64,000 bases of DNA, taken from NCBI RefSeq assembly GCF_009707485.1, contig NZ_CP046121.1, forward strand, positions 1,674,001 through 1,738,000, written 5' to 3'. The translations under genes were made by a program, and so were the position numbers. Positions 27,694 to 37,707 of this stretch are shown here, in pieces. The notes under the pieces are model-generated. The model saw nothing but the letters and a program-made list of their open reading frames with translations. It had not been told where the DNA came from and made no database searches. The stretch comes from Nostocoides sp. HKS02 (GTDB lineage: Bacteria > Actinomycetota > Actinomycetes > Actinomycetales > Dermatophilaceae). Within the stretch, counting starts at the first letter, position 1. Every line of letters begins with the position of its first letter.

Positions 27694-30600
27694 TCAGGCG
27701 CTCTGTGCCGCAACGTCCCGGATGCGCTGGGAGACCACCGTCGTCACACCGTCGCCGCGCATCGAGACGCCGTAGAGGGCGTCCGCGACCTCCATGGTGC
27801 GCTTCTGGTGCGTGATGACGATGAGCTGGCTCGAGTCGCGCAGCTCCTCGAACAGCGTGATGAGGCGCCCGAGGTTGGCGTCGTCGAGTGCGGCCTCGAC
27901 CTCGTCCATGATGTAGAACGGGCTGGGCCGGGCCTTGAAGATCGACACGAGCAGGGCCACCGCGACCAGCGAGCGCTCGCCACCGGAGAGCAGCGACAGC
28001 CGCTTGATCTTCTTGCCCGGAGGCCTCGCCTCGACCTCGATGCCGGTGGTGAGCATGTTGTCCGGGTCGGTCAGGGTCAGCTTGCCCTCGCCACCGGGGA
28101 ACAGCCGGCTGAAGACGCCCTCGAACTGCGCGGCGGTGTCGTGGAACGCCTCGGTGAAGACGCGCTCGACCCGCTCGTCGACCTCGCGGACGATGTCGAG
28201 CAGGTCGCGCTTGGACTTCTTGAGGTCCTCGAGCTGCTCGGTGAGGAACTTGTGACGTTCCTCCAGGGCGGCGAACTCCTCCAGGGCCAGCGGGTTGACC
28301 CGGCCTAGGGCGCCCAGGGCCCGCTCGGCCTTGCGCAGCCGCTTCTCCTGGACCTCGCGGACGAACGGCGCAGGCTCGGGCACCGTGTCGGGGTCGTCGT
28401 CGGGACCCTGCAGGAACGGCACGAGCTGGTGCGGCCCGAAGTCCTCCATGAGGGTCTCGGGCGCGATGCCGAGCTCTTCGACTGCCTTGGCCTGCATGGT
28501 CTCGATCCGCAGCCGCTGCTGGGTGCGCGCGACCTCGTCGCGGTGGACGGTGTCGGTGAGGTCGCGCAGCTCGTCCTGGAGCACGGAGGTCTCGCGCCGC
28601 ACCTGGGCCAGCGTCTGGTCGAGCTCGGCCCGCTCCTGCTCGGCCCGGGTGCGCTGCTCGGCCGCCGTCTCGAGGGCGCGGCTCACGAGAGTCACCGCGT
28701 ATGCCGCGCCGCGGCGGACCGCCTCGGCCACGGTCGCCTCGCGCTTGCGCCGCTCCTGCCGGGCGGCGAGCCGCTGACGAGCGGCCAGCTCGTTGCGGGC
28801 GGCGCCCTCGAGGGACTCCGCACGTCCCTTGAGGGCCCTCGCGCGCTCCTCCTTGGTCCGCAGGGTGAGCCGCAGCTCGGTCTCGGTGGCACGCCCCCGG
28901 CTCGCCTCGAGCTCGAGCCGGTCACGCTCGTCGGTGCTGGGTTCCGCGGCATCGGCGGGCTCGGCGCTCGCCTCGTCGAGGCGCTCGGCCAGACCCGCGA
29001 GCTCGGCGCGGTCGGCCTCGAGTGCCCGCTCGGCATCGGCGATCGCGCGTTCGGTGCGTTCGGCCTCGGCCTTGGCGGAACGCACGGTGGCCCCGAGCTG
29101 GCCCAGACGCTCGGCGACGGCGGCCATCTTGGCGTCGGACTCATGCAGCGCGTCGAGGGCGGCCTCGACCTCCTCGGCTGCGACCCGGTGCCGCTCGACC
29201 ACGGCGGTGAGCGCGAACCGCGCCTGCTCGCCGCGCCGGGTGGCGTCCGCCATGCGGTCGCGGGTCTCGTCGACGGCCGACTGGATCTCGATGAGGCTCG
29301 GGGCGTGACTGCTGCCACCACGGACGAACCCGGGCGCGAACACGTCGCCCTCGGTCGTCACGGCGGTGACGCCGTCACCGCGAGACACCAGGGCCGCAGC
29401 AGCCTCGGCATCGGGGACCAGCGCGACGCGGTCGAGCAGCTGCTCCACCGCCGGCCGCACGGTGGTGGGCGCCTGGACGACCTCACGCGCCCAGACGGCG
29501 CTGTCGTCCAGAGGCGGCCAGGTCGACGGGTCGTCGCTGGCCGCGGTCTGGCCGACGAGGAACGCCGCGCGACCCGCGTCGTCCGCGCGCAAGGTGGCGA
29601 GGGCGCGAGCCGCGTGGTCGACCGACTCGACCGCCAGCGCGTCGCCGGCCCAGCCGAGTGCGGCCGCGATCGCGGCTTCGTGGCCACCCTTGACCTGCAG
29701 CAGCGAGGCCACCGAGCCGATGATGCCGTGCTGGGCATCGGCCGCGGCGAGCAGCGTGGCCGCTCCGTCCTTGCGCGACAGGCTGAGCTCGAGCGCCTCG
29801 AGCCGGGCGCCCGCGGTCGTGCGGTCGCGCTCGGCCGTGCGCTCGGCTTCGCGATGACGCTCGACCTCGGCCTCGAGCTCGTCGAGGACGGCGGCGGCCC
29901 TCTCGTAGGCGGAGTCGAGCCCCTCCTCGCCCTCCTCGTCGACGGCAACGGAGGCCTCCAGCCCGGTGAACTCCTTCTCCGCGGCGGCGGCCCGCTCCAG
30001 CGACTGGGCCACGATGCCGCGCAGGCGGCCGATCTCGGCCTCCCCCGCCTCGATCCGGCTGCGACGCGCGCCCACCTGGCCGGCCAGCTTCGCCAAGCCC
30101 TCGCGGCGGTCGGCCGCCGCGCGGGCCAGGCGCTGCAGGCGCTGCTGCTCCGCGGCATACGCCTGCTCGGCTTCGGCCCGCGCCGCCACCGCGCGCTCGA
30201 GGGCCTCCTTGGCGTCGCGCACCTCGGCGAGCAGGGACTCCTCCTGGGCGCGGGCCTCGACCGCCTGCGCGCGCAGCTCCTCGGGGTCGCGGCCGGTGGT
30301 CTGCTCGTCGGCGCTGTCCTGGCTGAGGAGCCGCACGCGCTCGCTCGCGAGGGACTCGGTGGAGGCCAGCTTGTCGCGAAGCTGCTGGATGCGGAACCAG
30401 CGGTCCTGAGCCCGGGTGAGCTCGGGAGCGGCCTCCTGGGCCTGCTGCTCGAGCGTGGCGAGCCGGCTGCGCAACGTGGCCAGGGCGTCCTCGACCTCGG
30501 TGCGCTTGGCGATCAGGGCGCTCTCGTCGGCGACCTCCTGCTCGAGGGTCGAGGTGAGCTGGACGAGGTCGTCGGCGAGCAGCCGCAGCCGGGCGTCGCG

Positions 30601-31266
30601 GGCGTCGCCCTGGATCACCGCGGCCCGGCGAGCCGCCTCGGCCTGGCGCCCCAGCGGGCCGAGCTGGCGGCGGATCTCACCAGTGAGGTCGTTGACCCGC
30701 AGGAGGTTGGCCTCCATGGTCTCGAGCTTGCGGAGCGCCTTCTCCTTGCGCTTGCGGTGCTTGAGGACCCCCGCGGCCTCCTCGATGAACCCGCGGCGCT
30801 CCTCGGGCGTCGCGCGGAGCACCGTGTCGAGCTGGCCCTGGCCCACGATGACGTGCATCTCGCGGCCGATGCCGGAGTCAGAAAGCAGCTCCTGGACGTC
30901 GAGCAGCCGGCAGGGCGTGCCGTTGATGGCGTACTCGGAACCGCCGTTGCGGAACATCGTCCGCGCGATCGTCACCTCGGTGTAGTCGATCGGCAGCGCG
31001 CCGTCGGAGTTGTCGATCGTCAGCGACACCTCGGCCCGGCCCAGCGGCGCGCGCCCGGCGGTGCCGGCGAAGATGACGTCCTCCATCTTGCCGCCGCGCA
31101 GGGACTTGGCCCCCTGCTCCCCCATGACCCACGCGAGCGCGTCGACGACGTTGGACTTGCCGGAGCCGTTGGGGCCGACGATGCAGGTCACCCCCGGCTC
31201 GAGCCGCAACGTGGTCGCCGAGGCGAAGGACTTGAAGCCCTTCAGGGTCAGGCTCTTGACGTACAC
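27694..31266 (-). CDS. smc: Chromosome segregation protein SMC
   Basis: 1190-aa condensin ATPase. Walker A G-P-N-G-S-G-K-S-N near residue 32, long coiled coils of about 350 residues each side of the hinge at about 510-660, and the C-terminal head with L-L-S-G-G-E-R-S-L-V-A and F-Y-I-M-D-E-V-E-A-A-L-D-D. Length is typical. Start GTG at 31266 (Y-V-K-S-L-T-L-K-G-F-K-S-F) with GAGGAG upstream; a -10 TACAGT lies at 31309-31314. Confidence 0.95.
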   Translation of the reverse strand: MYVKSLTLKGFKSFASATTLRLEPGVTCIVGPNGSGKSNVVDALAWVMGEQGAKSLRGGKMEDVIFAGTAGRAPLGRAEVSLTIDNSDGALPIDYTEVTIARTMFRNGGSEYAINGTPCRLLDVQELLSDSGIGREMHVIVGQGQLDTVLRATPEERRGFIEEAAGVLKHRKRKEKALRKLETMEANLLRVNDLTGEIRRQLGPLGRQAEAARRAAVIQGDARDARLRLLADDLVQLTSTLEQEVADESALIAKRTEVEDALATLRSRLATLEQQAQEAAPELTRAQDRWFRIQQLRDKLASTESLASERVRLLSQDSADEQTTGRDPEELRAQAVEARAQEESLLAEVRDAKEALERAVAARAEAEQAYAAEQQRLQRLARAAADRREGLAKLAGQVGARRSRIEAGEAEIGRLRGIVAQSLERAAAAEKEFTGLEASVAVDEEGEEGLDSAYERAAAVLDELEAEVERHREAERTAERDRTTAGARLEALELSLSRKDGAATLLAAADAQHGIIGSVASLLQVKGGHEAAIAAALGWAGDALAVESVDHAARALATLRADDAGRAAFLVGQTAASDDPSTWPPLDDSAVWAREVVQAPTTVRPAVEQLLDRVALVPDAEAAAALVSRGDGVTAVTTEGDVFAPGFVRGGSSHAPSLIEIQSAVDETRDRMADATRRGEQARFALTAVVERHRVAAEEVEAALDALHESDAKMAAVAERLGQLGATVRSAKAEAERTERAIADAERALEADRAELAGLAERLDEASAEPADAAEPSTDERDRLELEASRGRATETELRLTLRTKEERARALKGRAESLEGAARNELAARQRLAARQERRKREATVAEAVRRGAAYAVTLVSRALETAAEQRTRAEQERAELDQTLAQVRRETSVLQDELRDLTDTVHRDEVARTQQRLRIETMQAKAVEELGIAPETLMEDFGPHQLVPFLQGPDDDPDTVPEPAPFVREVQEKRLRKAERALGALGRVNPLALEEFAALEERHKFLTEQLEDLKKSKRDLLDIVREVDERVERVFTEAFHDTAAQFEGVFSRLFPGGEGKLTLTDPDNMLTTGIEVEARPPGKKIKRLSLLSGGERSLVAVALLVSIFKARPSPFYIMDEVEAALDDANLGRLITLFEELRDSSQLIVITHQKRTMEVADALYGVSMRGDGVTTVVSQRIRDVAAQSA

Positions 31267-31308
31267 GAGCGGTCGTGGCTCCTCGGTGCGGCGGCTGGAT
31301 CGCGGCTC

Positions 31309-31314
31309 ACTGTA
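31309..31314 (-). promoter_or_regulatory. Candidate -10 of smc
   Basis: TACAGT on the minus strand, 43 bp before the smc GTG; no good -35 is seen. Confidence 0.3.
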
Positions 31315-31432
31315 CCGGCGGGGTCGCGGCGGGTCGTGGCGCTTCGCGCCGCCACGCCGTTCCCCGGGACGTGAGTGGCCCGTGTGACAGCAGAGGTATG
31401 CCGCGACGGGCCAGACCCGTTCACGGGCGGCG

Positions 31433-31729
31433 TCAGCGCTGGGCGATCGCCTCGTGGTGGTGGATGACCTCGGCGATCACGAAGGTCAGGAACTTCTCGG
31501 CGAAGGTCGGGTCGAGCCCCGCGTCGTCGGCGAGCGCCCGCAGCCGCGCGATCTGGGACTCCTCGCGCGCGGGATCGGCAGGCGGCAGACCCTCGCGTGC
31601 CTTGAGCTCCCCCACCCGCTGCGTGCACTTGAACCGCTCGGCGAGCAGATGGATCAGGGCGGCGTCGATGTTGTCGATGCTGGCCCGCAGGCGAGCCAGC
31701 TCGGGTGGCGTCGGGTCGGGCGAGGTCAC
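31433..31729 (-). CDS. Chorismate mutase, AroQ class
   Basis: 98-aa all-helical chorismate mutase, converting chorismate to prephenate. Pattern L-R-A-S-I-D-N-I-D-A-A-L-I-H-L-L-A-E-R at residues 14-32, K at L-K-A-R-E-G and the C-terminal helix F-V-I-A-E-V-I-H-H-H match AroQ monofunctional enzymes. Start GTG at 31729 overlaps the upstream small gene (GTGA). The nearby order is not an aromatic operon, so it may be a housekeeping copy. Confidence 0.88.
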   Translation of the reverse strand: MTSPDPTPPELARLRASIDNIDAALIHLLAERFKCTQRVGELKAREGLPPADPAREESQIARLRALADDAGLDPTFAEKFLTFVIAEVIHHHEAIAQR

Positions 31730-31917
31730 CCACCCATCGTAGGCACGCCCGCGCCCACGATGTCCGGGTGTCTCAGGTCTTCACGCAGCTGGTCGTTGTC
31801 ACGCTGCAGACGCTCGACAAGATGCTCGAGGTCCGCGACCCTGCGGCGCAGCTCAAGGGTCTCGAGCTGGAGGCGCGGGTCGTTCACCGGGCGATAGCCC
31901 ACGAGGGCCTTGGCCAT
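31726..31917 (-). CDS. Small coiled-coil protein, 63 aa
   Basis: Unrecognised 63-aa protein, M-A-K-A-L-V-G-Y-R-P at the start, then a heptad-rich helix (L-E-T-L-E-L-R-R-R-V-A-D-L-E-H-L-V-E-R-L) that should form a coiled coil. Support for being real: AAAGGAGTCGAC just before the ATG at 31917 and translational coupling to chorismate mutase. A role as a dimerising partner of the mutase is speculation. Confidence 0.7.
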   Translation of the reverse strand: MAKALVGYRPVNDPRLQLETLELRRRVADLEHLVERLQRDNDQLREDLRHPDIVGAGVPTMGG

Positions 31918-32020
31918 GTCGACTCCTTTTCCGCAGGCGGGGGGATTCGCGCCATGCGTGGCCCCGAGGGGGGCGTCTCTCAGGGTGACAGGCAGCCCGG
32001 CTGTGGGTCAATGCCGCACG

Positions 32021-32077
32021 GACCAAGCCGACTAGACCAAGCCGACTGGACCAAGCCGACTGGACCGAGCCGCACTG
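32021..32077. repeat. 14-bp tandem repeat, four copies, after acyP
   Basis: GACCAAGCCGACTA, then GACCAAGCCGACTG twice, then a diverged copy (GACCGAGCCGCACTG), starting at 32021, 32035, 32049 and 32063. It ends 12 bp from the acyP stop. Confidence 0.9.
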
Positions 32078-32088
32078 GTCGATGCGGC

Positions 32089-32385
32089 CTACTTCTCGAC
32101 GAACCCGGACAGGTCGTCGCGCGCGGGGCCCCAGGTGGCTACGCAGGTGTGCACCTCGCCGGGCCGCAGATGCTGCGACGGCTTCTCCTCGATCAGCGCC
32201 ACCAGCTGGCGGATCCGCTCGGCTTCGCCCTGCGCGACCACCTCGACCCGGCCGTCGCCGGCGTTGCGGGCATGCCCGACGAGCCCCAGCTCGAGCGCGC
32301 GCGCCCGCGTCCACCAGCGAAAGCCCACACCCTGCACCCGACCGTGCACCCAGATCACTGCCCTGGCCGGACCGTTGTCGTTCAT
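32089..32385 (-). CDS. acyP: Acylphosphatase
   Basis: 98-aa acylphosphatase hydrolysing carboxyl-phosphate bonds. The catalytic Arg is in G-R-V-Q-G-V-G-F-R-W-W and the catalytic Asn in H-A-R-N-A-G-D-G-R-V-E. Start ATG at 32385 preferred to GTG at 32394, since AGAGGTGAGGCAC fits the ATG. It lies alone between smc-side genes and mutM. Confidence 0.93.
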   Translation of the reverse strand: MNDNGPARAVIWVHGRVQGVGFRWWTRARALELGLVGHARNAGDGRVEVVAQGEAERIRQLVALIEEKPSQHLRPGEVHTCVATWGPARDDLSGFVEK

Positions 32386-32430
32386 GTGCCTCACCTCTGC
32401 TTCCAGTTGTACAACGCCGGAGCGAGGCTG

Positions 32431-33345
32431 TCAGGTCTGGCTGGGCGTGTCCTGAAGGCGTTCTGGACCGCGGCCCCGGGGCGGCCGGGGACGCGGCCGG
32501 GGTTGGCAGCGCGGGCAGCTGAAGCTCGAGCGGTTCATGAACGCCTCGCGACGGATGGGGGTGCCGCAGCGGTCGCAGGGCCGACCCTCCTGGCCGTAGG
32601 CGTGCAGCGACCGGTCGAAGTAGCCCGAGGCGCCGTTGACGTTGACGTAGAGCGCGTCGAAGCTCGTGCCGCCCTCGCCGAGGGCCTCCAGCATCACCTC
32701 GCGCGCATGGTCGAGCAGCCGGGCCAGCGCTGGCTTGGTCAACGACGAGCATGTCCGCTCGCCGTGCACCTGGGCCCGCCACAACGCCTCGTCGGCGTAG
32801 ATGTTGCCGATGCCGGACACCAGCGTCTGGTCGAGCAGGGCCCGCTTGACCGCCGAGTCCCGCAGCTTCATCCGCCGCACGACCGCGCCTTGGTCGAAGG
32901 CCGCCTCGAGCGGGTCGGGCGCGATGTGGGCGATGGTCTCGGGAATCAGGTCCTCGGTGAGCTCCGACAAGGCCATGCCACCGAAGGTCCGCTGGTCGAC
33001 GAAGCGCAGCTCGGGCCCGGCGTCGGCGAACTCGAACCGCGCGTGCAGGTGCTTCTCCTGCGGTGCCGCTGGGTCCTCGACGAGCAGCTGGCCGCTCATC
33101 CCGAGGTGCGCCAGGAGCGCCTGGCGTGAGCCGTCGGGCGCCCGCAGGACCAGCCAGAGGTACTTGCCGCGACGGCGCGCGGACTCGACGTGGTTGCCCG
33201 CGACGCGCTCGGCGAGGTCGGCGGCGCCGGGCAGGTGCCGCCGTGCGACCCGTACGCCACGGAACTCGGCGGTCTCGATGACGCGGCCGGTCACGTGGTC
33301 GGCCAGACCACGGCGGACCACCTCGACCTCGGGCAGCTCAGGCAC
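32431..33345 (-). CDS. mutM: Formamidopyrimidine-DNA glycosylase
   Basis: 304-aa Fpg/MutM that excises 8-oxoG. Catalytic P2-E3 in P-E-L-P-E-V-E after the GTG start at 33345, lysine in R-R-R-G-K-Y-L-W, H2TH region [12 protein letters not shown] and a C-terminal zinc finger (C-D-R-C ... C-P-R-C). The last 25 residues after the finger are Pro/Arg-rich and atypical. It directly follows rnc, the usual rnc-mutM-smc order. Confidence 0.95.
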   Translation of the reverse strand: MPELPEVEVVRRGLADHVTGRVIETAEFRGVRVARRHLPGAADLAERVAGNHVESARRRGKYLWLVLRAPDGSRQALLAHLGMSGQLLVEDPAAPQEKHLHARFEFADAGPELRFVDQRTFGGMALSELTEDLIPETIAHIAPDPLEAAFDQGAVVRRMKLRDSAVKRALLDQTLVSGIGNIYADEALWRAQVHGERTCSSLTKPALARLLDHAREVMLEALGEGGTSFDALYVNVNGASGYFDRSLHAYGQEGRPCDRCGTPIRREAFMNRSSFSCPRCQPRPRPRPPRGRGPERLQDTPSQT

Positions 33346-33365
33346 GGGGTATGCCGGGTGCTCGC

Positions 33366-34226
33366 CTACGAGGGCGAGCCAGCGGGCAGTTCGCTGGCGT
33401 CGGTGTCCGGGGTCTCGACGCCCGCAGCGCCGCGCGGGGATGTCGCCTGCGTGTGGGCGACCAGGCCGTCGCCCTCGGCGGCGGCTTGGCGCGCCGTGAT
33501 CGCGCGCCACGCGAGCTCAGCAGCGCGCTGCTCGGCTTCCTTCTTGGAGCGACCCGTGCCGGTGCCGAGGACCTGCTCGCCGACGACCGCCTGGGCGTGG
33601 AACGTCTTCTCGTGGTCGGGGCCCTCCTCCTCGACGCGGTACTCCGGCACTCCCACAGCCGACGCGGCGGCGAGCTCCTGGAGGCTGGTCTTCCAGTCCA
33701 GACCCGCACCGAGGGTGGCCGACTGGGCCATCAAGGGGTCGAGGAGGTGGTGCACGAGCGCCGCAGCAGCTGGCATGCCGGAGGAGAGGTAGACCGTGCC
33801 GATCACGGCCTCCATCGTGTCGGCCAGGATCGAGGCCTTGTCCCGGCCACCGGTGCTCTCCTCGCCGCGCCCGAGGAAGAGGTGCTCGCCGAGCCCGAGC
33901 GTGCGGGCCACGTCCGCGAGCGCGCGCATGTTGACCACTGCGGCACGCAGCTTGGCGAGCTGCCCCTCGGGCAGGTCGGGATGCGCGGCATACAGCGTGT
34001 CGGTGACGACCAGACCCAGGACCGAGTCGCCGAGGAACTCCAGGCGCTCGTTGTTGGGCAGGCCGCCGTTCTCGTAGGCGTACGAGCGGTGGGTCAGGGC
34101 ACGCAGAAGCAGCGACTCGTCGACCGGTGCTCCGGACACCTCGCTGAGGTGCTCGGCGAACCCACCGACGGGCCGCTGCGTCGCGCTGTCCTCGGGCGTA
34201 CCCGTGGAGGACGGAGTGGAACTCAC
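33366..34226 (-). CDS. rnc: Ribonuclease III
   Basis: 286-aa double-strand RNase that processes rRNA precursors. Signature [13 protein letters not shown] near residue 60, second acidic motif [11 protein letters not shown] and a C-terminal dsRNA-binding domain with [14 protein letters not shown]-terminal extension of about 40 residues (Thr/Ala/Pro-rich) follows the dsRBD. Preceded by rpmF. Confidence 0.95.
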   Translation of the reverse strand: MSSTPSSTGTPEDSATQRPVGGFAEHLSEVSGAPVDESLLLRALTHRSYAYENGGLPNNERLEFLGDSVLGLVVTDTLYAAHPDLPEGQLAKLRAAVVNMRALADVARTLGLGEHLFLGRGEESTGGRDKASILADTMEAVIGTVYLSSGMPAAAALVHHLLDPLMAQSATLGAGLDWKTSLQELAAASAVGVPEYRVEEEGPDHEKTFHAQAVVGEQVLGTGTGRSKKEAEQRAAELAWRAITARQAAAEGDGLVAHTQATSPRGAAGVETPDTDASELPAGSPS

Positions 34227-34243
34227 GCGAGGTTCAGGGTTGA

Positions 34244-34438
34244 TCAGCCCTGGTGCTCAGTGCGCTCGGCCGGCGTGTAGTGCCGGCCCTTGTAGGTGCC
34301 GCACGACGGGCAGGCCATGTGCGGCTGCGTCAGGGACTTGCACTGGGGGCACGTGGTGAGCGTGGTCGCCGTCGCCTTCCAGTTCGCACGACGCGAACGG
34401 GTGTTGGAGCGCGACGTCTTCCGCTTCGGGACAGCCAC
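34244..34438 (-). CDS. rpmF: 50S ribosomal protein L32
   Basis: 64-aa L32: [16 protein letters not shown] at the start and zinc ligands in C-P-Q-C ... C-P-S-C. The intact cysteines make this the zinc-binding form. It starts 1 bp after the DUF177 stop, the near-universal yceD-rpmF pair. Confidence 0.96.
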   Translation of the reverse strand: MAVPKRKTSRSNTRSRRANWKATATTLTTCPQCKSLTQPHMACPSCGTYKGRHYTPAERTEHQG

Positions 34439-34439
34439 G

Positions 34440-35013
34440 TCAGTTCCTCTTCTCTTCGGTGTCAGTGGCCAGCGCCTGCAGCGCGGACCACCTGGGGTCG
34501 ATCACTTCGTGGTGGTGCCCAGGGTCGTCGGCCAGGTGGGCTCCACACTCGGAGCACAGCCCTGGACAGTCGGCCCGGCACACCGGCTGGAACGGCAGCG
34601 ATGGCACCACCGCGTCCCGGAGCACGGTCTCGAGGTCGAACAGGTCGCCCTCGAGGGTGTGCTCCCTCGGTCTCGTCGTCGTCGGCACCCACCTCACGGT
34701 GGTGCGCCGCGCGATCGGCGTAGGCGAACAGCTCCTGGAACGTCGCGCCGACCCGAAGGTCGACCGGGTCCAGGCACCGCACGCAGGCGCCGGTTGCCGT
34801 GGCACGCACCGAGCCGGTCACCAGCACACCCTCGACGACGGACTCGAGCCGAAGATCCAGCTCGACCGGGGAGCCCTCGGGCACCGCGATCACGTCCGTG
34901 CCGAAGTCGGCAGGTGCCTCGACGGTCCGCTGCAGCTGCTCCATCGAACCGGGTCGACGACCGAGGCTCTTGGCGTCGAACACCAAGGGCGACCGAGAAT
35001 CGAGATGGTTCAT
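34440..35013 (-). CDS. DUF177/YceD family protein (frameshifted)
   Basis: About 190 aa when corrected; YceD homologues are linked to 23S rRNA maturation in E. coli and plants. N-terminal part from ATG 35013 (M-N-H-L-D-S-R-S-P-L-V) holds C-V-R-C; the C-terminal part after the break holds C-R-A-D-C-P-G-L-C-S-E-C-G. At 34674-34676 a CCC run (GGG on the coding strand) is one base too long; with two the protein reads D-E-T-E-E-H-T-L-E-G-D-L-F-D. Same error class as in ffh and gltX. Confidence 0.87.
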
Positions 35014-35077
35014 GGCTCCAGCAGACGTCGAGTGACTTGGCCTTGCGCCACGACGAGACGTAGACCGACGCACGAGA

Positions 35078-37110
35078 TTACCGGAGCGGCGCCCTCTGGC
35101 CCAAATGCGCGCGGTCCAGGGCCTCGCCGAGCACGGCGGCCAGGGTCCGGACGTACGTCGCCGTGAGGTGGTCGCCGGACCGGTGGACCGTCACGTGGCC
35201 GATTGCCACGGGACACCGGTCGACCGGGCAGATCCACGGCGTGAGGTCGATCAGCGGCGTGCCCGACTGGGCCGCGGCCAGTCGCTGCTCGGGCTGCCCG
35301 CTCCCGGCCACCGCGGGAGCCCGGTCGAACGCGCAGGTGCTGAGCCGATGGGGAGCCCGCGCCGTGCAGACGTCCAGGTCGTTCGGGGACAGCGGGCTGT
35401 CGGCCACGGCGGCCACGGGGATGCCCAGTCCCCGCAGCTGGCTCCACCGCTGGGCGAGACCGCTCACCAGCGCAGCACGGCTCGCGCGCGCTCCGTCCCA
35501 GGCGGACGATGCGTAGCCCGAGGTGATCACCAGGTCAGGGGGTCGAGCGTGAGCCGCTGGACGACCCGGTCGTTCCACACGTCGCACTGGGGGTAGGCCT
35601 TGCCCGCGTTCTGCGCGTGACCGGCCGCGAACGCGCACGAGGACTTGCCGTAGGTCACGACCTGCCACCCTCGGCTCGGTGCCAGCGCCTGGAGCGCAGG
35701 GAGCCACTGCATGGCCTTGGAGTCGCCCACGAGGGCCACCGTGGTGGCCGCCCCGGGCACCCCGAAGCGGCATGCCACGGGTTCCTCGGCGAGGCGGTCG
35801 ACCTGGCATCGGTCGACATCGGCCGCCGGTCGGTCCTTGCCCGCCAGCTGCGGGTCGGGGGTGAGCCACTGCCAGTCGTCCACGGCATACACAGCCGGGT
35901 CCGTGCTCGGCGGTGAGGTGAGGGTCGCGGCGCCCAGGCTGCTCAGGGCCGGGCGCGCCCCCACCAGCGGGGAGGTGCGGAACGGCGACGGGGCCTGCAC
36001 GAGGGGCACCGCACTGAGGGCACCGGCAGCCGACAGCGCGAGGCCGAGGGCCAGCACCGGTCGGGTTCGGGTCGCGAGTGCACGGCTGTGGTGGATGGGA
36101 CTCTCGAGGAAGCGGTGGCAGGCCCACGCGGGGACGACCGAGGCGGCGACGACGGCGACCTTCTGCGCGCCGGTGAGTCCGGGAAAGGCCCACTGGGACA
36201 GGACCAGGACCGGCCAGTGCCACAGGTAGAGCGAGTAGGACAGGCCACCCACCCAGACCAGGGGGGCGATGGCCAGCACCCGCCCCGGCCCACCCGGCGC
36301 CCCGGCCCACCCGGCATACAGCACGGCGGCGGCCCCCAGCGTCGGCGCCAAGGTCCACGGACCGGGGGTGACAGCGTCCGCCGGCAGCCAGGCACAGCTC
36401 GCGACGACCGCGGCCAGACCCAGCCAGCCGCCCACCGCGGTCGCCACACTCCGCCACCCGGCGGTATGCCGTGGCTGCGCCGCGCGACCCGCGCACCAGA
36501 CCGCGAGCGCCGCGCCCACGCCGAGCTCCCAGGCGCGGGCGGTGGTGACGAAGTACGCCCGCGCGGGGTCGATGCCGCCGAGCCACACGGCATACCCGAA
36601 CGACGGAACGGCCAGGAGCGCGAGCAGGACCGCCACGGCGGCCGGCCGTGGGCGCCTGCGCAGCCGACGACAGGCGAAGCCGAGCGCGAGCAGCAGCAGG
36701 GGCCACACGACGTAGAACTGCTCCTCGACGGCCAGCGACCAGAAGTGCTGGACCGGCGACGGCAGCGAGTCGCTGGACAGGTAGTCGACGGCTCGGGCCG
36801 CCAGCACCCAGTTGACGACGTAGCCAGCGGCACCCGCGACATCCGTGCCGATCTCGAGCCGACGCAGGCCGGGCACCACGAACCAGCTGACGAGCGACGT
36901 CACCCCCAGGACGAGGATCGCCGCAGGCAGCAGGCGGCGGATGCGCCGCCCGATGAACCGAGCCCAGGCGATCGTGCCCGTCTCCGTCAGCTCGCGGACG
37001 AGCAGACCGGAGATGAGGAAGCCGGAGATGACGAAGAAGACGTCGACCCCAAGGAAGCCGTGCGTCAGCGGCAGACCCGCGTGGTAGGCGAGGACCACGA
37101 GCACCGCCAC
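35078..37110 (-). CDS. Acyltransferase 3 / SGNH peptidoglycan or polysaccharide O-acetylase (frameshifted)
   Basis: OafA-like protein: N-terminal acyltransferase-3 domain with about ten membrane helices (A-Y-H-A-G near the start, F-W-S-L-A-V-E-E-Q-F-Y) and a C-terminal SGNH domain (V-G-D-S-K-A-M-Q-W). At 35538-35542 a G5 run is one base short; with six the frame joins L-T-L-D-P-P-D-L-V-I-T-S-G-Y and ends at 35078. The family N-terminus R-P-D-I-E-G-L-R-A-V lies upstream of the GTG at 37110, so translation may begin nearer 37168, where only a CTG is available. Likely acetylates a cell-surface glycan. Confidence 0.82.
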
Positions 37111-37171
37111 GGCCCGCAGGCCCTCGATGTCGGGCCGGAAGTGGTGGGTCCGGGGTTGGCCGGAGGTCAGG

Positions 37172-37666
37172 TCAACGCTCCCGCGCGCGGTGGAGGCGCT
37201 CCGCGAGGGCGTCTCGCACCCGGTCGCTGACCAGCCCGGAGGTGTCGCCGCCGTAGCGGGCGACCTCCTTCACCAGCGAGCTGGAGATGTGCTCGAACCG
37301 GGGGTCGCCGGGCAGGAAGACCGTCTCGACGCCGGTGAGGTGCCGGTTCATCAGGGCCATCGGCAGCTCGTAGGCGAAGTCGGTCCCGCCACGCAGGCCC
37401 TTGACGATCGCGCTCGCCTCGACGTCGCGGCATACGTCGACGAGGAGGCGGTCGGCGAACAGCTCGACCCGGACGTTGGCGAGGTCGCCACACCCGTCGA
37501 GGATCAGGTCACGGCGCTCGTCGGGGGTGAAGGTGCCGTGCTTGGCCGGGTTGTGGAGCACGGCGACGACGACCTCGTCGTAGAGCGCCGCAGCCCGCCG
37601 GATGACATCGGCATGGCCAAGCGTCACGGGGTCGTAGGAGCCGGGACACACGCACCGTCTGGTCAC
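37172..37666 (-). CDS. coaD: Phosphopantetheine adenylyltransferase
   Basis: 164-aa CoaD, fourth step of coenzyme A synthesis. P-G-S-Y-D-P-V-T-L-G-H carries the nucleotidyltransferase TxGH motif; K-G-L-R-G-G-T-D-F and I-S-S-S-L-V-K-E are conserved. GTG at 37666 with a leaderless -10 (TAGCGT) six bases before. Usual partner rsmD is one locus upstream, separated here by the hemerythrin/HesB-like pair. Confidence 0.95.
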   Translation of the reverse strand: MTRRCVCPGSYDPVTLGHADVIRRAAALYDEVVVAVLHNPAKHGTFTPDERRDLILDGCGDLANVRVELFADRLLVDVCRDVEASAIVKGLRGGTDFAYELPMALMNRHLTGVETVFLPGDPRFEHISSSLVKEVARYGGDTSGLVSDRVRDALAERLHRARER

Positions 37667-37672
37667 AGCGGC

Positions 37673-37678
37673 ACGCTA
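37673..37678 (-). promoter_or_regulatory. Leaderless -10 of coaD
   Basis: TAGCGT (minus strand), six bases before the GTG at 37666; no ribosome site. Confidence 0.45.
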
Positions 37679-37707
37679 GCAGCGCGCGTGTCCCGACCCC
37701 CGCTTCG

